Shown here: piece after piece, positions 1-12,266 of the stretch
Layout of the letters: every line of letters begins with the position of its first letter
How positions within the stretch are numbered: position 1 is the first letter of the stretch
DNA from: Coniosporium tulheliwenetii
Taxonomy: Eukaryota; Ascomycota; Dothideomycetes
Assembly: GCA_030247845.1 (NCBI GenBank)
Contig: JAPDRP010000024.1
Coordinates: forward strand, 124,001 to 188,000
Direction: 5' to 3'
DNA: 64,000 nucleotides
The notes under the pieces: generated by a model
What the model saw: only the letters and a program-made list of their open reading frames with translations
What the model was told of the DNA's origin: nothing
Database searches by the model: none
Translations under genes and position numbers: made by a program

Positions 1-44
1 GCAGCTCTACAGAAGTCGCATGTGGCTAATTCTGCTACTCACAG

Positions 45-2524
45 TCGACCACGGAAAGTCCACCCTGACCGACTCGCTCGTCCAGCGCGCCGGTATCATC
101 TCGTCCGCCAAGGCCGGCGAACAGCGTTTCACCGACACACGTCCAGACGAGCAGGAGCGTGGTGTGACCATCAAGTCTACCGCCATCTCTCTGTATGCCA
201 GTCTCACGGACCCCGAGGACATGAAGGATATCCCGCTCAAGGTCGACAAGAACGATTTCTTGATCAACTTGATTGACTCCCCGGGCCACGTCGATTTCTC
301 TTCCGAGGTCACAGCTGCTCTACGTGTCACTGACGGTGCTCTCGTCGTCGTCGACACTGTCGAGGGTGTGTGCGTGCAGACCGAGACTGTGCTTCGGCAG
401 GCTCTTGGTGAGCGTATCAAACCCGTCGTAATCATCAACAAAGTCGACCGTGCCCTTTTGGAACTGCAGGTATCCAAGGAGGATCTGTACCAGAACTTCT
501 CCCGTGTCATCGAATCAGTCAACGTCGTCATTGCTACCTATTACGACAAGGTCTTGGGTGATGTCCAGGTCTACCCAGACAAGGGCACTATTGCGTTCGG
601 TTCCGGTCTGCACGGATGGGCCTTTACGGTCCGCCAATTCGCCTCCAGATACGCCAAGAAGTTTGGTGTAGATAAGAACAAGATGATGTCGCGTCTGTGG
701 GTAAGATTGACGCTCTGTCCGGCCTATATCAACTGATACTAACTGCTGGGTTAGGGCGACAACTTTTTCAACCCCAAGACCAAGAAGTGGACCAAGACTG
801 CTGAGGGTGGCGGTGAGCGTGCCTTCAACCAGTTTGTTCTTGACCCCATCTTCAGGATATTTGGTGCAGTCATGAACTTCAAGAAGGATGAGATCCCGAA
901 GCTCCTTGAGAAGCTGGAGATCAAGCTTACCAACGAGGAGAAGGATCTGGAGGGCAAGCAGCTGCTCAAGGCTATCATGAGGAAGTTCCTTCCGGCTGCC
1001 GATGCTCTTCTGGAGATGATGATTCTCCATCTCCCCTCCCCTGTCACTGCGCAGAAGTACCGCATGGAGACTCTCTACGAGGGTCCTCCAGATGACGAGA
1101 ACGCCATTGGTATCCGGGACTGCGATCCGAAGGGTCCCCTCATGTTGTACGTCTCGAAGATGGTTCCAACCTCTGACAAGGGTCGTTTCTACGCTTTCGG
1201 TCGTGTCTTCTCCGGTACCGTCCGATCAGGCCTCAAGGTCCGCATTCAGGGCCCCAACTACACCCCGGGCAAGAAGGAGGATCTGTTTGTCAAGGCCGTC
1301 CAGAGGACCATTCTCATGATGGGTCGTTACGTTGAGCCGATTGAGGATGTGCCAGCCGGTAACATTCTTGGTTTGGTCGGTATTGATCAGTTCTTGCTCA
1401 AGTCTGGTACTCTTACTACGAGCGAGACCGCCCACAATCTCAAGGTCATGAAGTTCTCCGTCTCCCCTGTCGTCCAACGGTCCGTAGAGGTCAAGAATGC
1501 CAACGATCTGCCGAAGTTGGTCGAAGGTCTCAAGCGTCTGTCAAAGTCCGATCCTTGCGTCCTGACCTTCATCTCCGACTCTGGCGAGCACGTCGTTGCT
1601 GGCGCTGGCGAGCTTCACTTGGAAATTTGCCTGAAGGATCTGGAGGAAGACCACGCTGGTGTACCCCTCCGCATCTCGGATCCCGTCGTCCAGTACCGTG
1701 AGACAGTCGGTGCCAAGTCAAGCATCACCGCGCTGTCGAAGTCACCCAACAAGCACAACCGTCTCTACATGATCGCTGAGCCGCTTGCCGAGGAGGTCTG
1801 CAAGGAAATTGAGCAAGGCAAGATCGGGCCGCGCGATGATTTCAAGGCTCGCGCCCGTATCTTGGCGGACGAGCACGGCTGGGACGTCACCGATGCGCGG
1901 AAGATCTGGTGTTTCGGTCCTGACACCAACGGTGCCAACTTGCTCGTCGATCAGACCAAGGCTGTCCAGTACCTGAACGAAATCAAGGACTCGGTCGTCT
2001 CTGGCTTCCAGTGGGCGACCAAGGAGGGCCCAGTTGCAGAGGAGCCCATGAGGGCCATCCGCTTCAACGTCATGGACGTTACTCTTCACGCTGATGCCAT
2101 CCATCGCGGTGGTGGGCAGATCATCCCAACGGCCCGTCGTGTGTTGTATGCTGCGGCACTTCTTGCCGAGCCGGGTCTTCTTGAGCCCGTCTTCTTGGTC
2201 GAGATCCAGGTGCCCGAGCAGGCCATGGGCGGTATCTACGGCGTGCTTACCCGACGGAGAGGTCACGTCTTCGAAGAGACTCAACGTCCCGGTACCCCTC
2301 TGTTCAACATCAAGGCCTACCTCCCCGTCAACGAGTCCTTCGGTTTCAACGCCGATCTTCGCTCAAACACGTCCGGCCAGGCCTTCCCACAGTCAGTGTT
2401 CGACCACTGGCAGCTACTACCTGGTGGCTCGCCGCTCGACCCGAGCACCATGCCCGGCAAGATCGTGTACGACATGCGCAAGAGGAAAGGTCTCAAGCCT
2501 GATGTTCCGGGGTTGAGAATGTAA
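45..2524 (+). CDS. eft2: Translation elongation factor 2 (eEF2), 5'-truncated by window edge
   Basis: GTPase that drives ribosomal translocation in the cytosol. The window opens inside an intron (branch-like gctaat, acceptor cacag at 41-44). The first visible exon is 45-700 and starts in the G1 loop (VDHGKST). A 54-nt intron (701-754) follows, then exon 755-2524 ending in TAA. Visible landmarks are the switch II motif DSPGHVDF, the NKVD guanine-specificity motif, and the domain IV tip DAIHRGGGQ, whose His is the diphthamide site. The frame is continuous across the intron with no frameshift. The missing 5' end is only a few codons (family start close to VDHGK). Identification is near certain. 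High use of C-ending codons fits a highly expressed gene. Confidence 0.97.
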
Positions 2525-3384
2525 GTTCCAAACCATTAGATTGTTCTGTCTGTTGTGCACCGCTGATGATTATTTTAGTACTATGACAAGCTATAAAAGC
2601 ATGCTGGCTAGACTCCTAGAGGCTTTTTCTATCTGGTACGGATCTGGGTTTGGGGGCATAGGCTGGGGCTGCTCGTTGTCTGTAGCTTGACGGGTTACGA
2701 ATAATGGCAGTATCATGCATGCTATCAGAGCTCGAATGACAATGTGGATGATGAGAGGCAGCACGATGCTTAGAGCGGGATATGAGGTTGCGTTAAACCG
2801 CGATGCAGCAGTCTCCCTTCTACGCTCCTTTTTGCATACCCGCCTGTGTACTCCGGAGTCAGAAAATGGAATTACGTAGACACAACCAGTTGCTGCTTCT
2901 TCTGATGACTGCTTGAATGAATGCCGCGAAACCCGCAGGTCTGCTACTCAGCAACCTGCAAGCCCATGAAGCTGAGATGATTGTGGACGCTGATTCTCGC
3001 GGCCTCGAAAGGGGCAACCGTGAGTGATGGCACGTGACTATGACGCCCACGGTTAGGCTTGCCTGCTCTGGTGCTCTGGGCTCTGACATTTTGTCTTCGC
3101 TGTAACGCGCCCGTCAACCCCGTAAAAGTCACCGCGACGACACTTTCTGCGTTTCCCTCCTCACCCATCGCCTGCCTTACTCTACTGCCGTACCATCAAG
3201 AGCACCTGCGCGTCTTCCAATGCTCAAGCTCGGATCCAGAACACTTCCAACATCGCGTTGACACCAGTATCAAGCCGGACGGCTGCTGAGCTACTTCGAC
3301 GGACACCTCTGAACAGAACCATCCGGTTATAGGTCGCAAATCGTTTGGAACCACGTCGAAGCCTCACACGCAACATCTCGCGCC
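2525..3384. other. Intergenic region between eEF2 and the Rmn1-like gene
   Basis: About 860 bp between two tandem + strand genes. It should hold the eEF2 3' UTR and the promoter and 5' leader of the downstream gene. The short frames here do not resemble coding sequence, and I see no RNA gene. Confidence 0.6.
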
Positions 3385-5994
3385 ATGTTCGTCGACGAAG
3401 CAGATGCAGCCGAACTGAAGAGATGGGTCGTCAGGCGCCTGGAGGACATCTCAGACGCAGACTCCGACGTGCTTGCGGACTATGTGCTCGCGCTCGTCAG
3501 GTCTGACGACCCAGATGATCAGGTCAAGAGCAACTGCCTAGAAAATCTCGAGGACTTCCTGAAGGAGCATACCGCAACGTTCGTTGACGACGTCTTCCAA
3601 GCCATCCGAACGCGGTCGTATCTACCCGGTTATACCGCACCTCAGCCAGCACCACCTACTGGGCCTTCATTTAAACCTCCGGCTGGGCCGGCGGCGGCCA
3701 CAAACAGGAGACAGCGCCCTCCGACATTCCAGAATGGCACATTTGCGCAACCGGGCGATCAGTCACGCAAGCGATCATTCAATGACCGCGAAGGAGCGAA
3801 CCGCGAGATGGAAGGGACTCACACTACGGCCGTGGTGGAGAGAGGTCGGTACAGAAGATGCGACGAGGCAACAACAGAGGCATCGTGCCTGAAGCGCCCC
3901 GAGGACCGCGGGCGGCGCAACCGCAGGGTCAAGTAGGCGGCCTGCCCGGTTTGCCAGGCCTCGGAGGTCCAGCGATGCAACATGCGCCCGCCATGCCTCA
4001 GATGCCTACGCCGCCGCCAGGCTTCCCGCCGCTCGACCCGAACAATCCGCTGGCGGCTATACTAGCCATGCAGGCACTGGGATTCCCACCTCTACCTGGC
4101 TTTTCATTACTCCCTACTGCAGGCTCGCCTACGAATGCTTTTCCTCAGCCCGTCTCCCAAGCGCCTCCGGCGCGTGATGCTGCACCAATGCGGCAACCCG
4201 GGAGACGCTGTCAAGACTACGACACCAAAGGCTTCTGCGCGCTCGGCGGCAGCTGCCCCTACGAGCACGGAACAAACCACATCGTGGTCTCCAGCCAGTC
4301 CGATGGTACATATATATTTCCGCCCTCTCTCGCGACCGCCCCCTTTCCGCAGTCTCCAAACCTGCAACCTTCCCTTCCACCAAACATCCCCCCTCCAAGC
4401 CCCTTCTCTCTCTATCAAGTTCCAAATCTGCCATTCGTTGTACCGCACACCGCCCCTCAAACTAACGAACCGCCCCCAGAGTACGACCCGACAAAGTCGG
4501 CGCGCGTTATGGACGATGTCCAGAAGCCGACGAACGGCTATGCCGAGAGTGCCCGAGGAGGCAGCGACCGCGGGCGCGGACAACGAGGGCGAGGGCAACG
4601 CGGCGACAGGGCCGGTTTTCAGGGCCGAGGCGGCCGCGCCGCTTTCTCGCAAGCCGGGCCCAACAACGACCGCTCCAACACCAGTATTGTCGTCGAGCAG
4701 ATCCCCGAGGAGAAGTTCGATGAGCAGGCCGTGCGCGACTACTTTTCGGAGTTCGGTAATATCGTGGACGTCAACATGCAGGCGTACAAGCGACTTGCGG
4801 TGGTCAAATATGACGATTACTGGGCGGCGCGACGCGCGTACGAGAGCCCGAAAGTCATCTTCGACAATCGGTTCGTGAAGGTGTACTGGTACAAGCCTGA
4901 TGCCGTGCCGAAACCGCCAGAAAACGGCACCGCCGCCGGCCACGAGGGTAGCGCCGCGACGAACCCGCCGGAGAAGCAGGACGAGGAGATGATCGACCCA
5001 GCCGAGTTCGAGAGGAAGCAAGCAGAGGCGCAAAAAGCGCACGAAGAGAAAATGAAGAAACTAGCAGAGGCAGAAAGCCAGCGGGAAGAGCTCGAGAAAA
5101 AACTGAAGAAGCAGGCAGAGGAGCGGAAGAAGCTGCTCGAGCAGCTAGCCGCGAAGCAGGGCGCGAAAGCCACAGCGGCATCAGCATCACCAGCGGGAGC
5201 AACAGCGAGCCCTGTATCCCCCAATATGGAGCCTCCCATGAATGGCACGGCCGAGCCAGCCTCTAAACCCTCGCAGACTGAGGCGCTGAAGGCCAAGCTC
5301 GCGGAGCTGGAAGCAGAAGCTCAGGCCATGGGCATCGACCCCGAGGAGCCGTACGCGGGCTACAACACCAGAGGCAGGGGACGGGGCGGATACAGGGGCC
5401 GTGTTGGTTTCGTCCCCCGGGACGCGGCTTCGATCCCTATCGCGGCTCGTATCGCGGCCGGGGAAGCTATGTTGGCGGACCACGAGGTGGTGCCGTCAAG
5501 AGGCTAGATAATCGGCCCAAGAGGGTTGCGGTTGCGGATGTGGAGGTGGGGAGTGAGAGGGATGAGGCGTTGAGGCAGTATCTTTTCGTAAGTTTATTCT
5601 CGCCCGCCCTTTCTTTGCTTTCGCGCTAGCGTTTGAAAAGCAAGACTAACAGAGGGGCTTAATAGAACCACTACGACGTCGACTCCATAACCCCCATCCC
5701 GACCGCCCCGCCACGCTTGTCGTCGCCTTCAAGGAACGCTACCTCGCCGAGGACTTCATTAACAACACTACCTCTATCCCGAAAATAGGGAAGCCTGACC
5801 TTTCGTGGGTGCCTAATCCACCTCTTCCGCCTGTCAGCTCTTCAACGCTCAATGCTGCGGCTACCGCGTTCACGCCACAGGGGAGTGATCAGGACGTCGC
5901 GATGGGTGAGGGCGCGAATGGGAATCATGGTGGAGGTGGGGATGTGGACTATGATGTTGCGGATGACGAGGATCGGTGGATGGCGGTGGGGTGA
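3385..5994 (+). CDS. rmn1: Rmn1/RBM26-27-like PWI, CCCH zinc finger and RRM protein (three frameshifts)
   Basis: RNA-binding protein of the RBM26/RBM27 family. The fission yeast relative Rmn1 works with the Mtl1-Red1 nuclear RNA surveillance complex. The N-terminal ~80 residues form a PWI-like helical domain. A CX8CX5CX3H zinc finger follows (GRRCQDYDTKGFC...SCPYEHG), then an RRM, an acidic/basic coiled coil, an RG-rich stretch and a second RRM-like segment ending in LSWVPNPPLPP. Exons are 3385-5587 and 5666-5994. The frame breaks near 3790-3800, at 5414-5421 and at 5711-5719. Each break is repaired by one extra base, giving 844 codons. Reading past each break restores family-like sequence such as RDGRDSHYGRGG and RGFDPYRGSYRGRG. 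I infer assembly errors, not a pseudogene. The start has a good context (gccATG). Confidence 0.85.
5588..5665 (+). other. Intron of the Rmn1-like gene
   Basis: The donor is gtaagt after codon TTC and the acceptor is aatag, with a gactaac branch-like site 20-30 nt upstream of the acceptor. It is phase 0 and 78 nt long. The join gives LRQYLF-NHYDVD, which continues the second RRM-like segment. Confidence 0.8.
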
Positions 5995-6584
5995 TAGTGA
6001 TTTCTACCCATTGATCTTGAAGATATAGGAGTGGAGGAGTAGGTTAGCGGTGGGCCGCCCAGGGCCTTGCAGGGGGAGGGAGAATTTGTGTAATATCACT
6101 AGGGCCTGTGAGGTGTCTTGTATAGTGTAGAATCAAGCGGTGCTTTAGGGCGGCCCGTTGTAGCGTGGACAGCAAGCATGGCGTTTGATCATGAGCGCGG
6201 GTGATGAAGGCATATTGTTAATCGAACATGTGACAGCCAAACATACTTGACGCGCTCGAAGTGCTTGGGTGGCTTCTAACTAGTCCTCGACTGCGCCTCG
6301 AGCTTTCCTACTCGTACAGACCAAGTGGTCATGATCACAGAAAAGCCTCTGTACTCATACGAGGGAGCTCCCTCGACAGAGGCCTTTTCCCGTGGCCCTT
6401 GAAGTCCCTACAAGACCTCTCTCTGCGAGGTCTTTCACCTAAATCCCCGCTCCCAGCGGCTCAGTCCTAACCTCTGGCGCTGCATGCACCACCAGCATTC
6501 ACACTTTCATTGTCCACCCCTTTGGGGCTTGTTCTTACTTTTCCTGCCTGTCCCCCTTTAATCCTTCACAACAATCCTCCCACC
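5995..6584. other. Convergent intergenic region, Rmn1-like and Ctk2-like 3' ends
   Basis: About 590 bp between two convergent genes. It is expected to hold both 3' UTRs. I recognise no coding or RNA signal. Confidence 0.5.
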
Positions 6585-8283
6585 TCACCTCGTCCGCCTA
6601 GGCCTTTCGACCTCAACCTCGACCTCGACCTCCTCCTCTTCCGTGGTGAAGTAGCTCTCCACCGTCCGCTTCTCCCCCTCGCCCTCGCCGCATCCAGCAT
6701 AAACCTGACCGTCCCAATCTGGCCCCGTCCACCAATCGCCAGCACCGCCGCCGCAGGCGACGTATCCGCGGTGCCATTCGTCGTCTCCTTCGTGCCGTTC
6801 TTCGCCACGCCATTCGTTTCCTTCCCGCTCGCGACCTTCGGTTTCTCCTTCGCGCTAGTAGCGGAGGGGGCGGACTGCGTATACCGGGGATAGTCGTGTG
6901 TAGCCGCTTCCTGATTCAGCGCAATACGGATGTTGATGAAGGAGTCGAGTGGCCAGGAAGGCCCGACGAGCGTGGAGGGCTTGTGGTGCATGTATAAATC
7001 CAGCAGGTCGAGTAGCGTCTCCATCACCTCCGGCCTGCTGGTGCCCCAGCGCCGGTACCTGATCCCCTCTCCCCCGTCCCCGTCCCTAGACGCGTTAAAT
7101 CGGCGTCGCAGAGCCGTGCCGCGAGCTCAACGCACGCGATTGCTACGGTGGCGGTGGTTTGCTTCAGCGGCGCGAAGGTCCGGTAGAGGTCTAGGGACAT
7201 GTTGTAGGCTGTCTTGCCGACGGTGGAGCGGGGGTAGTTGAGGGATTTGCAGAGTTTGAGGACGAGTCGTTGGGGGTGTCGGCTTCGGAAGTCGAAACCG
7301 GCGGCTTCGAGCATGAGGCGCTCGTAGCCGATTAGGGTCTTGGAGCCGGGGTCGAAGAACTGGGTGCGAGGTTAGTTTTGCGTCTAGGTAGGGGTTGGAA
7401 GGGGCGGGTTGAAGGAGGATGAGGGAGGGGAGGAAAGAAGGAGGAGAGGAAAGAAAGAAGGGGAGGAAAAGAAGGAGGGGGACGGGGGCTCACCGGGTCG
7501 TCGGGCGTCAGGTGCTCAGCGGGCGGGAGCTTGAGGTTCCAGGACGCGCAGAGGATCTCGCGGGATTTCTTCAAGGTGTCTTCGATCTTGCAGGCCATGA
7601 AGAGGGCGGCGGCTGCGGCGTGCTTCAATACATGTCAGCCGTCGTATTAGGCACGTGCTCTTGACGAAGGACTTACGATATTGTCGTACTCGTTATCGGA
7701 GTGGACCAGGCGAAATTTGTGGTAGTAGACAACTGCGGTGTTGTATGTCCTTACAGGCCTATAGAAGTTAGATACATCTACTTCATGACTTCTCAGAGGC
7801 TTCATACAGCTGCATGGCTCTCCGTATATTATCGATCCACGTGACGCCTTGTAACCGTATACTATCCTCTTTTGCCTCGCTCATCCCAATCGCATTCAAG
7901 CATCTTTCCAGTTTCTGCTGAAACACATACGGCTTTGCCACTTCAATAAACGACGGATGAGGACCCGGGGTGGCACTCTCCGCAGGGGTGGGCGGCGCGG
8001 GCGCCATTTCGGCCTCGCCGTTCGTGCTGGTGTTTGCGGACAGCGACAAAGATCCGGAACCTAGAGAGTTCGCGACTGTGTCCTTGAGGGTTTCTTCTAA
8101 TGAAAACACCTTTTTGCGCGGTCCGACTTCGATCAGGTTTGGATTATCGGTGGTATCAGTCTTGCGATCCCTGCCTCGTAGTAGAGACGTTGGCGGCGGC
8201 GCCGAGGAAGCTCCGACGTCTTGACTGTCAGGTCTGTCGACGACGGAGTCTCTCTTTCTCTTCTTTCCCTTTCGTTTGGTCAT
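6585..8283 (-). CDS. ctk2: CTD kinase I cyclin subunit (Ctk2-like), two frameshifts
   Basis: Cyclin partner of the Ctk1-type kinase that phosphorylates the RNA polymerase II C-terminal domain. Exons are 8283-7808, 7758-7677, 7622-7494 and 7359-6585. A basic N-terminus (KRKGKKRKRD) looks like a nuclear signal and a disordered Ser/Thr segment follows. The cyclin fold starts around PVRTYNTAVVYYHKFRLVH and includes the second-box motif GFDFRSRHPQRLVLKLCKSL, typical of the Ctk2/cyclin-K group. The frame breaks in the C/G-rich runs at 7064-7082 and near 6688-6692. With one base restored at each, the protein continues RYRRWGTSRPEVMETLLDLL and ends in an acidic, VE-repeat tail of about 487 residues. 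The gene is convergent with the Rmn1-like gene. Confidence 0.82.
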
Positions 8284-9237
8284 CGTGACGACGATGACTG
8301 TAGAGTAGAGCGCTGATCAAACTGATTCGGAGACGATTTTGTGGGTACAGTGACTCAAGTGAAACCCGCCGTTCGATAATAATTACAGCACTGTTGATCA
8401 AAGTTAGTTAAACCTACACCTTTGAGACAGGATAAGGGTGTTGTCTGCACAATGTCAGTACACTGGGGTGAATATGCGGCACCGGTGTTGTTGTATGAAG
8501 CTACCCAGCCGTTTGGTTGTCGCCTGGTTGCAGCTTCTGTGCATACACTGGTTGATGGACAAGTGAAGATTGTTAATTACAGACGACAAATGTGGAAATT
8601 CAGTCTTCGGTTCTCCCGCTTCACTTGTCAATTCGCAGATCTAATCAAATCATCTCTTTCAGATTAGGAACATGCATTCACGAAATGCGTGTTTTCCTTC
8701 ATCTACACTGCCCGGGCAGCCCAGGCACACAGCAAGAGCTCTCTTCCTCCGCAAACATTCTCTTCCGCGACGAGTGTGGTCAGTTCCTTCTCGCATCATC
8801 GGGAATCTTACAGTCGGCGGATACGCTGACTGATCCCTTCACCGTTAAGTCTGCCAGCCCCTGAACTGCCTTCCGCGCATTCATGGTAACAGCGAAAGCA
8901 CATTCATATCCTCAACAAAGGCCTGATCAAACCTCGTTTGCATCTCAAGCATGTTCTAGAGATGTCCAGCCGTTCAACATGCATGACAGCTATTCAGGAG
9001 TCCTCAGATATTAGATATCGTGCATCTGCTTGCATGGTCTAGAAAGTATCACATTCGCTTGTTCCCCACCCGCATGACGGTGAACAATCCTTCCACCGGC
9101 TTCCACTCGGACAGTATATCTCGCTCCTGCCATCGTTGCTTTCTTAGGCGCGCGATCTCCTACAACCTACTCTCCGGCTTCCCTCGCAGCACTAAACCCC
9201 TTCCGAGAAGGCCGGAGTCAACCCAGGACGTGTGAAC
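8284..9237. promoter_or_regulatory. Divergent intergenic region between ctk2 and the PHD gene
   Basis: About 950 bp separates two divergently transcribed genes, so it must contain both promoters. No coding frame or RNA gene stands out, and I cannot assign individual binding sites. Confidence 0.45.
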
Positions 9238-9639
9238 ATGGCCAGACAACGGCGCGCCTCCAGCCCAAAACGATACTGCATGTGCCTTCAGCCAGACGAC
9301 CACACGCCGATGATCGCCTGCGACGGCGGCTGCGACGACTGGTACCACACACGCTGCGTAGGCCTGGAAGCAGAAGACTTCCAGCGCATCAGGGAGTACG
9401 TTTGTCCTAGATGCGAGACGGAGACGAGAAAGACGACGTGGCTGCCACGGTGCCGGAGGGAGGGGTGTAAGCGGGCGAGGGAGCCTGGGAAGGGGAGGTT
9501 GTTTCCAAAGTACTGTTTTGGGTGCGCGAATGAGGTTATTGAGTTGGGGAAGGAGGAGTATGTGAGAGCGGTTTGGGAGAGGGGGTGTATTGGGTGTAGG
9601 ATGGATGGACATGAATGCCTTGGGAGGAGTAGGCCGTAG
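9238..9639 (+). CDS. Small PHD-finger protein, Spp1/CFP1-like
   Basis: Single-exon protein of about 133 residues. The start is ATG at 9238 (aacATGgcc); a longer frame would need a GTG start. It is nearly all zinc-binding: a PHD finger (YCMCLQPDD...CDGGCDDWYHTRCVGL...YVCPRC), then a second Cys-rich block (PRCRREGC...FPKYC.GCANEVI) that resembles the segment following the PHD in Spp1/CFP1-type subunits of the Set1 H3K4 methyltransferase complex. The PHD carries the DDWYH aromatic/acidic pattern seen in H3K4me readers. It is much shorter than Spp1 (no C-terminal half), so it is either a minimal paralogue or a separate reader. The direct role is unknown. The frame is intact. Confidence 0.72.
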   Translation: MARQRRASSPKRYCMCLQPDDHTPMIACDGGCDDWYHTRCVGLEAEDFQRIREYVCPRCETETRKTTWLPRCRREGCKRAREPGKGRLFPKYCFGCANEVIELGKEEYVRAVWERGCIGCRMDGHECLGRSRP

Positions 9640-10515
9640 GCAGCGAGTACAAACTGTTAGGAGGATATGTGTACCACTCTTTGACAGAATGATGGTAGGA
9701 GATGGAAGATTTACGGAATGATGCACGTGAGGTATTTGCCTTACATAGCTCCTATGTGAAACCACATTCGAAGGAACCGCGGAGACGCTCTCGTCACAGA
9801 TCCAGTTGTGCGCGGCCACCTGATTCGTTGACATCTCGTGCTAGGAACTGTGCGACTCATAGAGCGACTGAAAAGAACGGAAAGAGGAACCACGGAAGTC
9901 GCTGATCGGAGGCTCGTGAATTCAAAACTTTCGAGTGGCTTTCTATACCAATATTCTTCCTATATTGTCCGTTTAGGCCCCCACGGGCAGTCCCTGGCGT
10001 TGCGGCTCATGCCAGCTGACACGAACCGGCACGCTTCCTCCCACCACGGGCCGTCTTACTCACTCACATTCCTTCCCTTTCCCTTCCTTGCGCTCACTCT
10101 ATCCAAACCGGCATCATGCTCCTTGAATAAGCAACTGCGAAGCCTTGGAGGATGAAGCTGCTCAGGCCCGATCTCTCCGGCGATGTCGGTCCGGAAGGAG
10201 CTTAGATCCGATGGCGGCCTGCAGGGGAAAGAGGCGGTGAGCGGCACGTCGAAATCCCGAGACTGGTGATGTTGAGGAAAAGGCAATTTGCGATTTGCCC
10301 TCTACCTCGCCGTTCGCGTGTCCAATTCCTGTCGTTACAGGACCGGCGCTGCGTGTAGTTTATTCTTGGTCCTCGTTCGTGCTTTCCTGCACTTTCGTTG
10401 CCCGCTGTCGTTATCATTAGCGCTCTGCTGTACCTTCAGGACCTTGTCAACAACAAGTCCCAAAGTATATCAGACAAGAGATACCAGCGATAGAATCGCA
10501 TAACACACCACCACC
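9640..10515. other. Intergenic region upstream of ERG5
   Basis: About 875 bp holding the PHD gene 3' flank and the ERG5 promoter and 5' leader. The last 150 bp are pyrimidine-rich, as is common before fungal transcription starts. No other gene is recognisable. Confidence 0.5.
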
Positions 10516-12266
10516 ATGGCTGCCAACGCCAGCTTTGCGTCGCCGCGGGCAGATGCAAGCTATACTACGCCCCACGATGGTGGAATTGTCGGCGCTGTCC
10601 TTGACGCCACGAACGGGTGGACCATTGCCCTTACGCTGCTATGTCTGGCGGTCGTATACGATCAATGTGAGTCGCGACCGCTTGCCAGTGCCAGGAATGC
10701 AAGCGCTGAACCATTCCAAAGTCAAGTATGTCTGGAACAAAGGATCCATCGTCGGTCCAGCCTGGAAGATACCTTTCATCGGCCCCTTCCTCGAATCCGT
10801 AAACCCCAAGTTCGAGAAGTATCACGAGAAATGGATGAGTGGGCCTCTAAGCTGTGTATCGGTTTTTCATAAGTAAGAGTCTAGGTCCTTGGTGTCATGT
10901 TCGCATGCTGATGCTACGCCAGGTTCGTTGTCATTGCCTCGACTCGCGACATGTCGCGCAAAATCTTCAACTCACCCAGCTTTCTCAAGCCCTGCGTCGT
11001 CGACGTGGCCCACAAACTTCTACGGCCGACGAACTGGGTCTTCCTGGACGGCAAGGAGCATGTCGACTACCGCAAAGGCCTCAATGGCCTCTTCACGCGT
11101 CAGGCGTTGGAGCTTTACCTGCCGGGTCAGGAGGAAACATATAACAAATACTTCAAACACTGGCTCGTTATCTCCCAAAAGGAGAACCACGGCAAGCCCG
11201 TGCCCTTCATGACACATTTCCGCGAGCTCATGTGCGCCGTCTCCTGCCGCACCTTCGTAGGCCACTACATGCCCGACGCAACCGTCAAGAAGATCGCAGA
11301 CGACTACTACCTGATCACCGCGGCGCTGGAGCTCGTCAACTTCCCCATCATCCTCCCATTCACCAAGACCTACTACGGCAAGAAGGCCGCAGACATGGTC
11401 CTCGAAGAGTTCGCCAAGTGCGCCGCAAAATCCAAAGCCCGCATGGCTGCCGGGGGCTCCATCACCTGCATCCTGGACGGCTGGGTCAAGCATATGCTGG
11501 ATTCGGAAGGCTACCGGCAAAAGGTCGCCTCAGGCGCCGAAATCGACCCATCCGAGAAGCCCTCGATGCTCATCCGCACATTCACCGACTTCGAGATCTC
11601 CCAAACCCTCTTCACCTTCCTCTTCGCGTCCCAAGACGCCTCCAGCAGCGCCTGCACCTGGCTCTTCCAGCTGATGGCCGACCGGCCGGACGACCTCGCC
11701 CGGATCCGAGAAGAGAACCTCCGTATCCGCAACGGAGATAGAAATGCACCCCTCTCAATGGACCTCCTCGAGAACCTGACCTTCACCCGCGCCGTCGTGA
11801 AAGAAACCCTCCGCTACCGCCCCCCGTCATAATGGTTCCCTACATCGCGAAGAAAGCCTTCCCGATCACCGACACCTACACCGTGCCCAAGGGCTCGATG
11901 GTGATCCCGACCACCTACCTAGCACTGCACGACCCGGAGGCGTACCCGAACCCTGACGCCTTCGAGCCGGAGCGCTGGATCAGCGGGACGGCGGAGGCGC
12001 AGGTGAAGAACTGGCTCGTGTTTGGCACGGGGCCGCATTACTGTCTGGGCCAGACGTACGCGCAGCTGAATTTGGCTGCGATGATTGGCATGGCGAGTAT
12101 GAAGCTGGATTGGAGGCATGAGGTTACGGAGTTGAGTGAGAAGATTAAGGTGTTTGCTACCATCTTCCCGCAGGTAAGTTTGAGTGTCCATACGTGCCTT
12201 CCGAATGGCTTGCTGATGCGTGATTCACAGGACGACTGCCTCCTTACGTTTTCGGAGAGGCCGTAG
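10516..12266 (+). CDS. erg5: Sterol C-22 desaturase, cytochrome P450 CYP61 (ERG5)
   Basis: ER P450 that makes the C22 double bond late in ergosterol synthesis. The start context is caccATGgct. Exons are 10516-10666, 10722-10872, 10923-12173 and 12231-12266, giving about 529 residues after one base is restored, the normal ERG5 size. An N-terminal membrane anchor (WTIALTLLCLAVVY) is followed by KYVWNKGSIVGPAWKIPFIG, typical of CYP61. The K-helix ExxR is in VKETLRYRPP and the heme-binding loop is FGTGPHYCLG with its thiolate Cys. The frame breaks in a six-C run at 11820-11825, just after the ExxR. One more C gives RPPVIMVPY, which continues the family sequence, so I treat it as an assembly error. 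The gene is convergent with STU1, about 330 bp apart. Confidence 0.93.

Noticed and set aside
3790..3800. Programmed -1 ribosomal frameshift in the Rmn1-like gene
   Set aside because: No slippery heptamer is evident, and the same type of break occurs in a dozen unrelated genes, so a sequencing cause fits better.
4107..5042. 311-residue minus-strand open frame
   Set aside because: It is antisense to the PWI-CCCH-RRM gene and has no family signal. It reflects GC-rich codon structure of the real gene.
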